The notes under the pieces are model-generated. The model was not told the DNA's origin. It saw only the letters and a program-made list of their open reading frames with translations, and did not search any database. Made by a program: the position numbers and the translations under genes. Positions 31,746 to 38,153 of a stretch of DNA of 38,153 nucleotides are shown in pieces. How positions within the stretch are numbered: position 1 is the first letter of the stretch; the number at the start of each line of letters is the position of its first letter. Origin of the DNA: Aestuariivita boseongensis (GTDB lineage: Bacteria > Pseudomonadota > Alphaproteobacteria > Rhodobacterales > Rhodobacteraceae). The stretch is from contig NZ_JXYH01000037.1 of the NCBI RefSeq assembly GCF_001262635.1, positions 1-38,153 of the forward strand, given 5' to 3'.

Positions 31746-34237
31746 GGGGTGGTCTCCTCTGCGGGTTCGGTGTCTTGGGGGATCGGTGCATCCGGAACTT
31801 CAGGTCCCGGTGCGAGATTGGTGAGGTCGGGGATCAGGTCGGCCGCCCAGCCGACCCCGCGGGCGTCGAGCCAGGCGGCGAGGAAGCCCTCGCGCCCATG
31901 CTCCGCGAGGACCTCCGAGATCAGCGTCTGGTCGGATTTGGACGAGGCCGCGCAGAGGGCGAGGCCCACCTCGGACAGGCCCAGTTCGAAAAGCCGGTTG
32001 CCGCGCCGCGACTGGCAATAGTAGTCCCGCTTGGGCATGGCGCGGGCGAGGATCTCGATCTGCCGGTCATTGAGGCCGAACCGGCGGTAGATCGCGGTGA
32101 TCTGGGGCTCGATGGCGCGCTCGTTGGGAAGAAGCAGCCGGGTCGGGCAGCTTTCGATGATGGCGGGCGCGATGGCGGAGGCGTCGATGTCCGAGAGCGA
32201 CTGGGTCGCGAAGATCACCGAGGCGTTCTTCTTGCGCAGCGTCTTCAACCATTCGCGCAGCTGGCCCGCGAAGCCGTCATCATCGAGCGCGAGCCACCCC
32301 TCGTCGATGATCAGGAGCGTCGGCCGCCCGTCGAGCCGGTCGCCGATGCGATGGAAGAGATAGGAGAGGACCGCGGGCGCCGCGGCGGTGCCGACCAGCC
32401 CCTCGATCTCGAAGGCCTGGACCGAGGCCGCGCCAAGCTCTTCCGTCTCGGCATCGAGCAATCGGCCATGGGCACCGCCGAGGCAATAGGGGCGCAAGGC
32501 CTGTTTCAGGTCGGAGGATTGCAGCAGGACCGCGAGACCGGTGATCGTCCGTTCGCCGACCGGGGCGGAGGCCAGCGAGGTCAGCGCGGACCAGAGATGC
32601 TCCTTTACCTCGGGCGTGATCGTGATGCCTTCGCGGGCGAGGATCGCCCCGATCCAGCCCGCGGCCCAGCCGCGTTCGGCGGGATCGTCGATCCGGGCAA
32701 GTGGCTGGAGGGAGACCGTCGCGTCCGCCCCTTCGGTCAGCTCGCCGCCGAGATCGTGCCAGTCGCCGCCCATGGCGAGGGTGGCGGCGCGGATCGAGCC
32801 CCCGAAATCGAAGGCGAAGACCTGGGCGGCCGGGTAGCGGCGGAACTGCAGCGCCATAAGCGCGAGCAGCACAGATTTGCCCGCCCCGGTCGGGCCGACG
32901 ACCAGCGTGTGGCCGACATCGCCGACATGGAGCGAGAGACGAAACGGCGTCGCGCCCTCGGTCTTGCCGAAAAGCAGCGGCGGCCCGTCGAAATGCGCAT
33001 CCCGCTCCTCCCCGGCCCAGACGGCGGAGAGGGGGATCATATGGGCCAGGTTCAGGGTGGAGATCGGCGGCTGGCGGACGTTGGCATAGGCGTGCCCCGG
33101 CAGCGAGCCAAGCCAGGCGTCGACGGCGTTGACCGTCTCGACCATGGCTGTGAAGTCCCGACCCTGCACGACCTTCTCGACCAGGCGCAGCTTCTCGTCG
33201 GCGCGGCGCGGGTCCTCGTCCCAGACGATTAAAGTCGCCGTCACATAGGCCTCGCCCGCGATATCGGCGCCGAGCTCCTGCAGGGCCATGTCGGCATCCG
33301 CGGCCTTGTTTGCGGCGTCCGTGTCGACCAGGGCCGATTGCTCGTTGGTCATCACCTCCTTCAGGATCGCGGCGATGGATTTGCGCTTGGCGAACCATTG
33401 GCGGCGAATGCGGGCGACCATCCGCGCGGCCTCCGTCTTGTCCATCAGGATCGCGCGGGTCGCCCAGCGATAGGGAAACGCCAGCCGGTTGAGGTCGTCG
33501 AGGATGCCAGGCGTGGTGGCGGTCGGGAAGCCCGAGAGGGTCAGGACACGCAGATGGGCGTCTCCCAGCCGCGGCTCGAGCCCACCGGTCAGCGGCTGAT
33601 CGGCCAGAAGCGCATCGAGATAGGCCGGGGTTTCCGGCACGCGGACGCGGTGGGCCTGCGTCGAGATCGTGGAATGCAGGTAGGTCAATGTCTCGCTGTC
33701 ATCGAGCCAGCGGCATTCGGGCATGATGCCGTCGAAAAGCGCCAGCACACGATCGGTGCGGTCGATGAACCCTCGCAGCACCTCGCCCGCATCGATGCCG
33801 GTCTTGTCGCGGCCTTCGTAAAGCCAGGTCTCGGCCCGGGCGGCCTCCTCGGCGGGCGGCAGGTAGAGGAAGGTCAAAAGATAGTCGGACTGGAAATGCG
33901 CCCCCTGCTCGGCGAACCCCGCGCGGCGCTCGGCATCGAGCAGCGCCGAGGCCGGGTCGGGAAAGCAGCTGTCGGGATAGTCGGCCGCCGCCACGCGCTG
34001 CGCTTCGACGAAGATCGCCCAGCCGGACCCGAGGCGTCGGAAGGCATTGTTGATGCGCCCCGCCACGGCCACGAGTTCCGCCGCGACCGCACTGTCGAGA
34101 TCGGGGCCCCGTAACCGGGCCGAGCGCTGCAGGCTGCCATCCTTGTTCAGCACCACGCCGGGCGCCACCAGCGCCGCCCAGGGCAGGTAATCCGCCAGCC
34201 GCGTCCCTTTCCGGCGATATTCTGCGAGGTTCATCAT
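31742..34237 (-). CDS. trbE: TrbE, VirB4-like conjugation ATPase
   Basis: TrbE powers pilus assembly and substrate transfer at the inner membrane. The 831-residue protein has the CagE/TrbE/VirB N-domain (LAEYRRKGTRLADYLPW) and a C-terminal RecA-like ATPase. Walker A is GPTGAGKS at 448-455 and Walker B is in PTLLIIDEGWLAL near 650, followed by SVIFATQSLSDI. Two ATGs lie in tandem at 34237 and 34234. The length is normal, and the overlap with trbJ indicates coupling. Confidence 0.97.
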   Translation of the reverse strand: MMNLAEYRRKGTRLADYLPWAALVAPGVVLNKDGSLQRSARLRGPDLDSAVAAELVAVAGRINNAFRRLGSGWAIFVEAQRVAAADYPDSCFPDPASALLDAERRAGFAEQGAHFQSDYLLTFLYLPPAEEAARAETWLYEGRDKTGIDAGEVLRGFIDRTDRVLALFDGIMPECRWLDDSETLTYLHSTISTQAHRVRVPETPAYLDALLADQPLTGGLEPRLGDAHLRVLTLSGFPTATTPGILDDLNRLAFPYRWATRAILMDKTEAARMVARIRRQWFAKRKSIAAILKEVMTNEQSALVDTDAANKAADADMALQELGADIAGEAYVTATLIVWDEDPRRADEKLRLVEKVVQGRDFTAMVETVNAVDAWLGSLPGHAYANVRQPPISTLNLAHMIPLSAVWAGEERDAHFDGPPLLFGKTEGATPFRLSLHVGDVGHTLVVGPTGAGKSVLLALMALQFRRYPAAQVFAFDFGGSIRAATLAMGGDWHDLGGELTEGADATVSLQPLARIDDPAERGWAAGWIGAILAREGITITPEVKEHLWSALTSLASAPVGERTITGLAVLLQSSDLKQALRPYCLGGAHGRLLDAETEELGAASVQAFEIEGLVGTAAAPAVLSYLFHRIGDRLDGRPTLLIIDEGWLALDDDGFAGQLREWLKTLRKKNASVIFATQSLSDIDASAIAPAIIESCPTRLLLPNERAIEPQITAIYRRFGLNDRQIEILARAMPKRDYYCQSRRGNRLFELGLSEVGLALCAASSKSDQTLISEVLAEHGREGFLAAWLDARGVGWAADLIPDLTNLAPGPEVPDAPIPQDTEPAEETTP

Positions 34238-34246
34238 GGTGAAACC

Positions 34247-34528
34247 TCAAACCTCGAGATGACAGGGCAGCCGCAGATGCCGCCGCCCGACCTCGACGAA
34301 GAGCGGATCGCGCCGCGCGGCCCAGACCGCGACCAGGTGGCCCAGAAGGCCGATGGCGATCCCGGCGACCCAGAGTTGCAACCCGAGCCCGATGGCCCCA
34401 GCCAGCGTCCCGTTCAGGATCGCGAAGGCCCGCGGCGCACCGGCCAGCAGGATCGGCTCCGTCAGCGCCCGGTGGACCGGGACGGTGAAGCCCGGCACGT
34501 CCGCCAACTGCTCGAAAGCGCCGTCCAT
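34247..34528 (-). CDS. trbD: TrbD, VirB3-like membrane protein
   Basis: This 93-residue VirB3-like protein begins with a short cytoplasmic part (VPGFTVPVHRALTEPILLAG APRAFA). It has a pair of membrane segments (about 36-75) and the C-terminal RRDPLFVEVGRRHLR typical of TrbD. Its ATG overlaps the trbC stop by one base (TGATG). The frame runs far upstream in non-coding registers, so the start was set by homology. Confidence 0.92.
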   Translation of the reverse strand: MDGAFEQLADVPGFTVPVHRALTEPILLAGAPRAFAILNGTLAGAIGLGLQLWVAGIAIGLLGHLVAVWAARRDPLFVEVGRRHLRLPCHLEV

Positions 34529-34860
34529 CAGATCAATGCTCCGCCGCCGAAGCTGAAGAAGCTCAGGAAGAAGGAACTCGCCGCGAAGGCGATGGAGATG
34601 CCGAAGACGATCTGGATCAGGCGGCGAAAGCCCCCGGAGGTGTCGCCGAAGGCGAGCGTCAGGCCGGTGACGATGATGATGATCACCGCGATGATCTTGG
34701 CGACCGGCCCCTCGATCGACTCGAGGATCGATTGCAGCGGTGCCTCCCAAGGCATGGAGGACCCCGCCGCCCGGGCGGGTCCGGCCAGCATCAGGGTGAC
34801 GGTGGCATAGGTGACGGCGTGCGCGGCCTGCGCGCGCAGCCGGTGAAGGGATCGGGTCAT
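34528..34860 (-). CDS. trbC: TrbC, VirB2-like pilin subunit
   Basis: The 110-residue prepilin has a signal segment (YATVTLMLAGPARAAGSS, with cleavage near ARA-AG) and two hydrophobic helices: IAVIIIIVTGLTLAF and RRLIQIVFGISIAFAASSFF. These are the hallmarks of TrbC/VirB2. Cyclised TrbC builds the pilus in IncP systems; whether that applies here is unknown. It is joined by ATGA to trbB. Confidence 0.94.
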   Translation of the reverse strand: MTRSLHRLRAQAAHAVTYATVTLMLAGPARAAGSSMPWEAPLQSILESIEGPVAKIIAVIIIIVTGLTLAFGDTSGGFRRLIQIVFGISIAFAASSFFLSFFSFGGGALI

Positions 34861-35855
34861 GAAGGGTCTCCTGTGTTGGTATCCATCCCGGTCGGCCGCG
34901 CCGCCGGGGTGATGCGGTAATCGCCGTCCGGTCCCAGCCCGTCGACGTGCGCGAGTTCGGCGAGGTGCCGGTTGGCCCCGCGTCCGGAGAGAACGGCGAT
35001 GAGATCGATGGTCTCGGCGATGAGGGCGCGCGGCACGGTGACCACCGCCTCCTGGATGAGCTGCTCCATCCTTCGCAGGGCGCCGAGGGCCGAGCCCGCA
35101 TGGATGGTTCCGATCCCGCCGGGATGGCCCGTGCCCCAGGCCTTCAGGAGGTCCAGCGCCTCGGCCCCGCGCACCTCGCCGATGGGAATGCGGTCGGGGC
35201 GCAGGCGGAGCGAGGAGCGGACAAGATCGGAGAGCGAGGCGACGCCGTCCTTGGTGCGCAAGGCGACGAGGTTGGGTGCTGTGCATTGCAGCTCGCGCGT
35301 GTCCTCGATGATCACGACGCGGTCGGACGATCCGGCCACTTCCGCCAGGAGCGCATTGGTCAGGGTCGTCTTGCCGGTGGAGGTGCCGCCCGCCACGAGG
35401 ATATTGGACCGCGTGGCGACGCCCTCGCGCAACAGCGCCGCCTGGGTCTCGGTCATGATCCCGGAGGCGACGTAATCGGCGAGCGTGAAGACCGCGACGG
35501 CAGGCTTCCGGATCGCGAAACAGGCTGCGGTGACCACGGGCGGCAGGAGCCCCTCGAAACGTTCCCCGGTCTCGGGCAGTTCGGCCGAGACGCGCGGGCG
35601 CGCGGCATGCACCTCGGCCCCGACATGATGGGCGACGAGCCGCACGATCCGCTCACCATCGGCGGGCGAGAGCGTCGCGCCGGTATCGGAAAGCCCCTCG
35701 GAGAGCCGGTCGATCCAGAGCCGCCCGTCGGGATTGAGCATGACCTCGACGGTCGTCGGGTCTTCCAGAAACCCGGCGATGGCGGGCCCGAGCGCCGTGC
35801 GCAGCATCCGCGCGCCGCGGGCCATCGCTTCTGGTTTCCGAGCTGCCTCTGCCAT
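34857..35855 (-). CDS. trbB: TrbB, VirB11-like conjugation ATPase
   Basis: TrbB is the hexameric VirB11-type ATPase at the base of the secretion channel. The 332-residue protein has Walker [10 protein letters not shown] at 156-164, the Asp box [10 protein letters not shown] (180-189), Walker [13 protein letters not shown] (222-233) and the His box [13 protein letters not shown] (241-253). It is the first gene of the trb operon. Its upstream side is a 214-base spacer shared with a divergent toxin-antitoxin pair, where a traG or ribbon-helix-helix gene would often be found instead. Confidence 0.97.
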   Translation of the reverse strand: MAEAARKPEAMARGARMLRTALGPAIAGFLEDPTTVEVMLNPDGRLWIDRLSEGLSDTGATLSPADGERIVRLVAHHVGAEVHAARPRVSAELPETGERFEGLLPPVVTAACFAIRKPAVAVFTLADYVASGIMTETQAALLREGVATRSNILVAGGTSTGKTTLTNALLAEVAGSSDRVVIIEDTRELQCTAPNLVALRTKDGVASLSDLVRSSLRLRPDRIPIGEVRGAEALDLLKAWGTGHPGGIGTIHAGSALGALRRMEQLIQEAVVTVPRALIAETIDLIAVLSGRGANRHLAELAHVDGLGPDGDYRITPAARPTGMDTNTGDPS

Positions 35856-36022
35856 GCTGTCCCCGTTCCGTGAGTGGCGGCCGACGGGCGGCCCCGGATC
35901 GGGTCCATCAAGAAAACCGGAAACCGGCGGCGCTCAACAGGTCTTCAAGGGGCGTAGCGCCATAGCGTGCAAAGACAGGGAATAGGGTTAGAGACGATCA
36001 AAGCGGCACAGCACGGCCCATC

Positions 36023-36059
36023 TTGCCTTTTGGCACACATTCTCTATATTGATGCCAAA
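36023..36059 (+). promoter_or_regulatory. Probable promoter and operator of the Xre-RES operon
   Basis: TTGCCT (36023) and TATATT (36045) form a reasonable -35/-10 pair with a 16-base spacer. Inverted arms TTTGGCA (36029-36035) and TGCCAAA (36053-36059) bracket the -10. This fits autoregulation by the antitoxin or the antitoxin-toxin complex, as known for other Xre-RES pairs. AAGGAG follows directly and serves as the ribosome-binding site for the ATG at 36070. The arms are 17 bases apart. Confidence 0.6.
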
Positions 36060-36069
36060 GGAGAAAACC

Positions 36070-36483
36070 ATGCAGTTCGCCACGGTCCAGCCCGTCACCG
36101 CCCGCACCGATCTTCCCGTCATCACCGACGAGGAGGCCGCGGCACTGGCGCGCACCACCGTCAACCTCTTCCGGGCCTGGGAGCTGACCGATGCCGAAGC
36201 CCGCACCCTGCTGGGCGACATGGCGCAGCGGACGTGGGCGCGCTGGAAGACCGGCGATATCGGCCGGATCGACCGCGACCTGCGCGCGCGGATGGCGATC
36301 CTGATGGGGATCCACAAGGCGCTGCGCTATCTCTTCACCGACCCTGCCCGGGGCTATGCCTGGATCCGCAAGCCGAATGCCGCCTTCGCGGGCCGGAGCG
36401 CGCTCGACGTCATGCTCCGGGGCGAGATCACAGACCTGATCGATCTGCGCGCCTATCTCGACGCCGAACGGGGTGCCTGGTGA
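36070..36483 (+). CDS. Xre/MbcA/ParS-type antitoxin of a RES toxin
   Basis: The 137-residue protein has an N-terminal Xre-like helix-turn-helix region (about 20-75, with ARTLLGDMAQRTWARWKTGD). It ends in the MbcA/ParS toxin-binding domain (RARMAILMGIHKALRYLF, then AWIRKPNAAFAGRSALDVML). That pattern is diagnostic for antitoxins paired with RES toxins. I chose the ATG at 36070 because AAGGAG lies six bases before it; earlier TTG and ATG codons have no such site. Its stop overlaps the toxin GTG start. Confidence 0.92.
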   Translation: MQFATVQPVTARTDLPVITDEEAAALARTTVNLFRAWELTDAEARTLLGDMAQRTWARWKTGDIGRIDRDLRARMAILMGIHKALRYLFTDPARGYAWIRKPNAAFAGRSALDVMLRGEITDLIDLRAYLDAERGAW

Positions 36484-37169
36484 ATGTGCCTGTCAGGCGC
36501 GTGACCTGGCCACGCACGGTCCGTGTCATCCGCTCGATCCACCCGCCCATCGACCTCTTCGAGGACATCGCCGACCCGGCTGATTGGGAGGCACTCGCCT
36601 CGGCCGAGGCCAAGTTCAACCCGCGCATCCGCGAGAGCATCGGCGATCTCTCCAAGGTGCCTGTCGCCCGCCGCGTGACCGGGCCCGGCGCAAGCTGGGT
36701 CATGGCGCCCTTCGTGCATTGCTCGCCGCTCCGACCCGGGCGGTTCTCGGATGGCAGCTTCGGCCTCTACTACGCGGGCGACCGCTCCGAGGTGGCGATC
36801 GCCGAGACTATCCATCACCACGCCCGCTTCATGCGCGCGACGGACGAAGCGCCGGGCTGGACCTCGCAGTTCCGCGAGCTGATTGGATCGATCGACGCCG
36901 ATCTCGACGACGCCACGGGCCGCGCCGATCTGCTGGACCCGGAGGACTACCACGCGTCCCAGGTCTTCGGGGCCGAGCGCCGTGCGGCCGGCTCGAACGG
37001 CATCACCTGGCCCAGCGTGCGCTTTCCCGAGGGCCAGTGCATCGCCGTCTTCTGGCCCGACGTGATCCCGATCCCCACCCAAGGGGCGCATTTCGCGTAC
37101 CACTGGAACGGCACGGCAGTCGATTATGTCAAGCGGCTGGATGATGGGGAGGTATTGCGCGTCTTGTGA
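36480..37169 (+). CDS. RES-domain toxin
   Basis: RES toxins degrade NAD+ when freed from their antitoxin. The 229-residue protein has the domain core with R88 in GRFSDG, then LYYAGDRSEVAIAETIHH with E109 as the conserved glutamate. The third conserved residue, a serine, is probably in HASQVFG. The start is GTG at 36480, overlapping the antitoxin stop as GTGA; an ATG at 36484 is out of frame. It is somewhat longer than the minimal RES domain because of the N-terminal 75 residues. Confidence 0.92.
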   Translation: MNVPVRRVTWPRTVRVIRSIHPPIDLFEDIADPADWEALASAEAKFNPRIRESIGDLSKVPVARRVTGPGASWVMAPFVHCSPLRPGRFSDGSFGLYYAGDRSEVAIAETIHHHARFMRATDEAPGWTSQFRELIGSIDADLDDATGRADLLDPEDYHASQVFGAERRAAGSNGITWPSVRFPEGQCIAVFWPDVIPIPTQGAHFAYHWNGTAVDYVKRLDDGEVLRVL

Positions 37170-37273
37170 CGCTTTAAGACCAAAGGTGAGAGGCCGTCTG
37201 GAGATTCTTTGCCTCGTTTCTTGAGCAGAGAAAAAGCATCAGGACGTTGTCGAATTGATTGCTGTTAATCCCG
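37170..37273. other. Short spacer between convergent RES toxin and metallopeptidase genes
   Basis: This 104-base convergent spacer has no gene. I saw no clear rho-independent terminator, repeat or site in it. Confidence 0.4.
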
Positions 37274-37990
37274 CTAGGCCATTGCCCTTTCGAGCCTTTG
37301 CTTTCGACGCTCCCAATCGGGCATCACCTTGTCGAGAAGGTCAAAGAATGCCGCCCCGTGATGAGGCTCGGCCACATGGCAGAGCTCATGTGTGATCACG
37401 TAATCGATGGCGTCGACCGGCGCCTGCACGAGGCGGCGATTCAGAAGCAGGCGACCGGCGGGCGACATGGAGCCCCATCGCTGACGGGTCTGGCGTACGA
37501 TGAGACCCTTCGGCCGGAATGCCTCGGGGTTCGGGAACAGACCGAGACAGAGTTCGATCCGTTCCGGAAACTTGATGTGAGCCCGATCGCGGTACCATGC
37601 CTCGACCAGTTCGCGTGTCACCTCTGGCCTCGTCGGCCGGTGAGTCTGCACGACGATGAAGCCGCGGATCAGCTTCACGCTTTCCTGGACATGCGGGACG
37701 ACCTTCAGCCGGTACTGGCGCCCCAGGTAAAGATGCGTTTCTCCGGCGACGAACGTGCGCTCCGGCGTCCGCGGCAGGAATTGGGCAAAGTACCGTTGCT
37801 GCCTCGTCACCCATGCCGCGCGCTTCCGCAGCCTGGCTTCGATGGCGTCTAGCGTCGCGTCTTCCGGGGCCGCGATCACCACCGACGCATCCGGCTCGAC
37901 GGCGATCTCCAGTGTCTTCCTCGGGCGGCGGACGATTTCGTATCGGATCTCCTGCTCACCGTACTGCAGGCAATGCAATTCCCGCGTCAT
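37274..37990 (-). CDS. YgjP/SprT-like zinc metallopeptidase of a type I restriction operon
   Basis: The 238-residue protein has the YgjP-like layout: an N-terminal beta region (YEIVRRPRKTLEIAVEPDASVVI), a central RQTRQRWGSMSPAGRLLLN and the zinc motif HELCH at 201-205 with a third histidine near 211. It is likely a cytoplasmic metallopeptidase. Its ATG overlaps the end of the hsdR-like gene as ATGA. Such genes commonly accompany type I restriction systems; what they cleave is unknown. Confidence 0.9.
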   Translation of the reverse strand: MTRELHCLQYGEQEIRYEIVRRPRKTLEIAVEPDASVVIAAPEDATLDAIEARLRKRAAWVTRQQRYFAQFLPRTPERTFVAGETHLYLGRQYRLKVVPHVQESVKLIRGFIVVQTHRPTRPEVTRELVEAWYRDRAHIKFPERIELCLGLFPNPEAFRPKGLIVRQTRQRWGSMSPAGRLLLNRRLVQAPVDAIDYVITHELCHVAEPHHGAAFFDLLDKVMPDWERRKQRLERAMA

Positions 37991-38153
37991 GCTGCGAACC
38001 GGGCCCGGGCGAGGTCCATGATCTTCAGTTCGAGCTCGTCGAGCACCTCCACGGGCAGTTCGACGCCCTTTTCGTCGCGCAGGACGTCGAAGAAGTAGTC
38101 ATCGATGGCGTTCCGCAGATTGTTCTGGGCCACCTTGAGCAGCCCGATCTGAT
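37987..38153 (-). CDS. hsdR: Type I restriction enzyme subunit R, C-terminal end only
   Basis: Only the last 55 or so codons are in the window. The translation contains LLKVAQNNLRNAIDDYFFDVLRD, then GVELPVEVLDELELKIMDLARARFAA and a stop. This resembles the helical C-terminus of type I HsdR subunits, and the coupled YgjP-like gene supports it. The motor and nuclease domains would lie beyond the right edge. The call rests on a short segment. Confidence 0.72.
   Translation of the reverse strand, partial: QIGLLKVAQNNLRNAIDDYFFDVLRDEKGVELPVEVLDELELKIMDLARARFAA

Noticed and set aside
31556-33232. Open frame of 558 codons on the plus strand opposite trbJ and trbE
   Set aside because: Shadow of trbE, which has clear Walker motifs in the other strand.
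35929-35961. Inverted GGCGCT/AGCGCC arms in the trbB upstream spacer
   Set aside because: Six-base GC arms 21 bases apart are expected by chance in this composition.

Overview
The window is high-GC DNA whose gene content points to a denitrifying or nitrate-respiring alphaproteobacterium of the Rhodobacteraceae type. The support is a fused NarK transporter, a NarR-like Crp/Fnr regulator divergent from narKGHJI, NnrS/NnrU, an NsrR-type Rrf2 regulator, UbiTUV, and a TrbK-alt/DUF2274-type trb cluster. This assignment comes from recognised families and cannot be made to species.

Region 1 (1-12333, minus strand) is one long nitrate-respiration operon: narK (two fused MFS transporters), narG, narH, narJ, narI, a parvulin-type prolyl isomerase, a hemerythrin-domain protein, a beta-carbonic anhydrase and moeA, which runs off the left edge. 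Almost every junction from narG onward is a start/stop overlap. Nitrate import, the membrane-bound molybdenum nitrate reductase, its assembly chaperone and late molybdenum-cofactor synthesis are therefore probably made together. FNR-type dyads lie in the 12334-12589 spacer between narK and the divergent narR (12590), which is followed by a small AhpD-like gene.

Region 2 (13615-19660, minus strand) is a second compact operon. It reads, in transcription order: YtfE/Ric-like hemerythrin, DUF2478 protein, 5-formyltetrahydrofolate cyclo-ligase with an N-terminal extension, ubiT, ubiU, ubiV, nnrS, nnrU. It diverges from an nsrR-like gene (19779). It appears to join nitric-oxide defence with oxygen-independent ubiquinone synthesis. 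The UbiU homologue lacks one of the four cysteines expected for its iron-sulfur cluster.

Region 3 (20171-26150) holds a small membrane protein and a TetR regulator on the minus strand. These diverge across a clear palindrome from a cytochrome b561, an RND adaptor and an RND permease on the plus strand.

Region 4 (26298-35855, minus strand) is a conjugative type IV secretion cluster, trbB-C-D-E-J-K-L-F-G-I followed by DUF2274. No coupling-protein gene (traG/virD4) or relaxase is visible next to it. Divergent from trbB is a Xre/MbcA-RES toxin-antitoxin pair (36070-37169). After it comes a YgjP/SprT-like metallopeptidase coupled to the end of a type I restriction subunit R gene (37274-38153). 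This right-hand third looks like mobile or plasmid DNA beside the respiratory genes. I saw no rRNA, tRNA, CRISPR array or intact insertion sequence.
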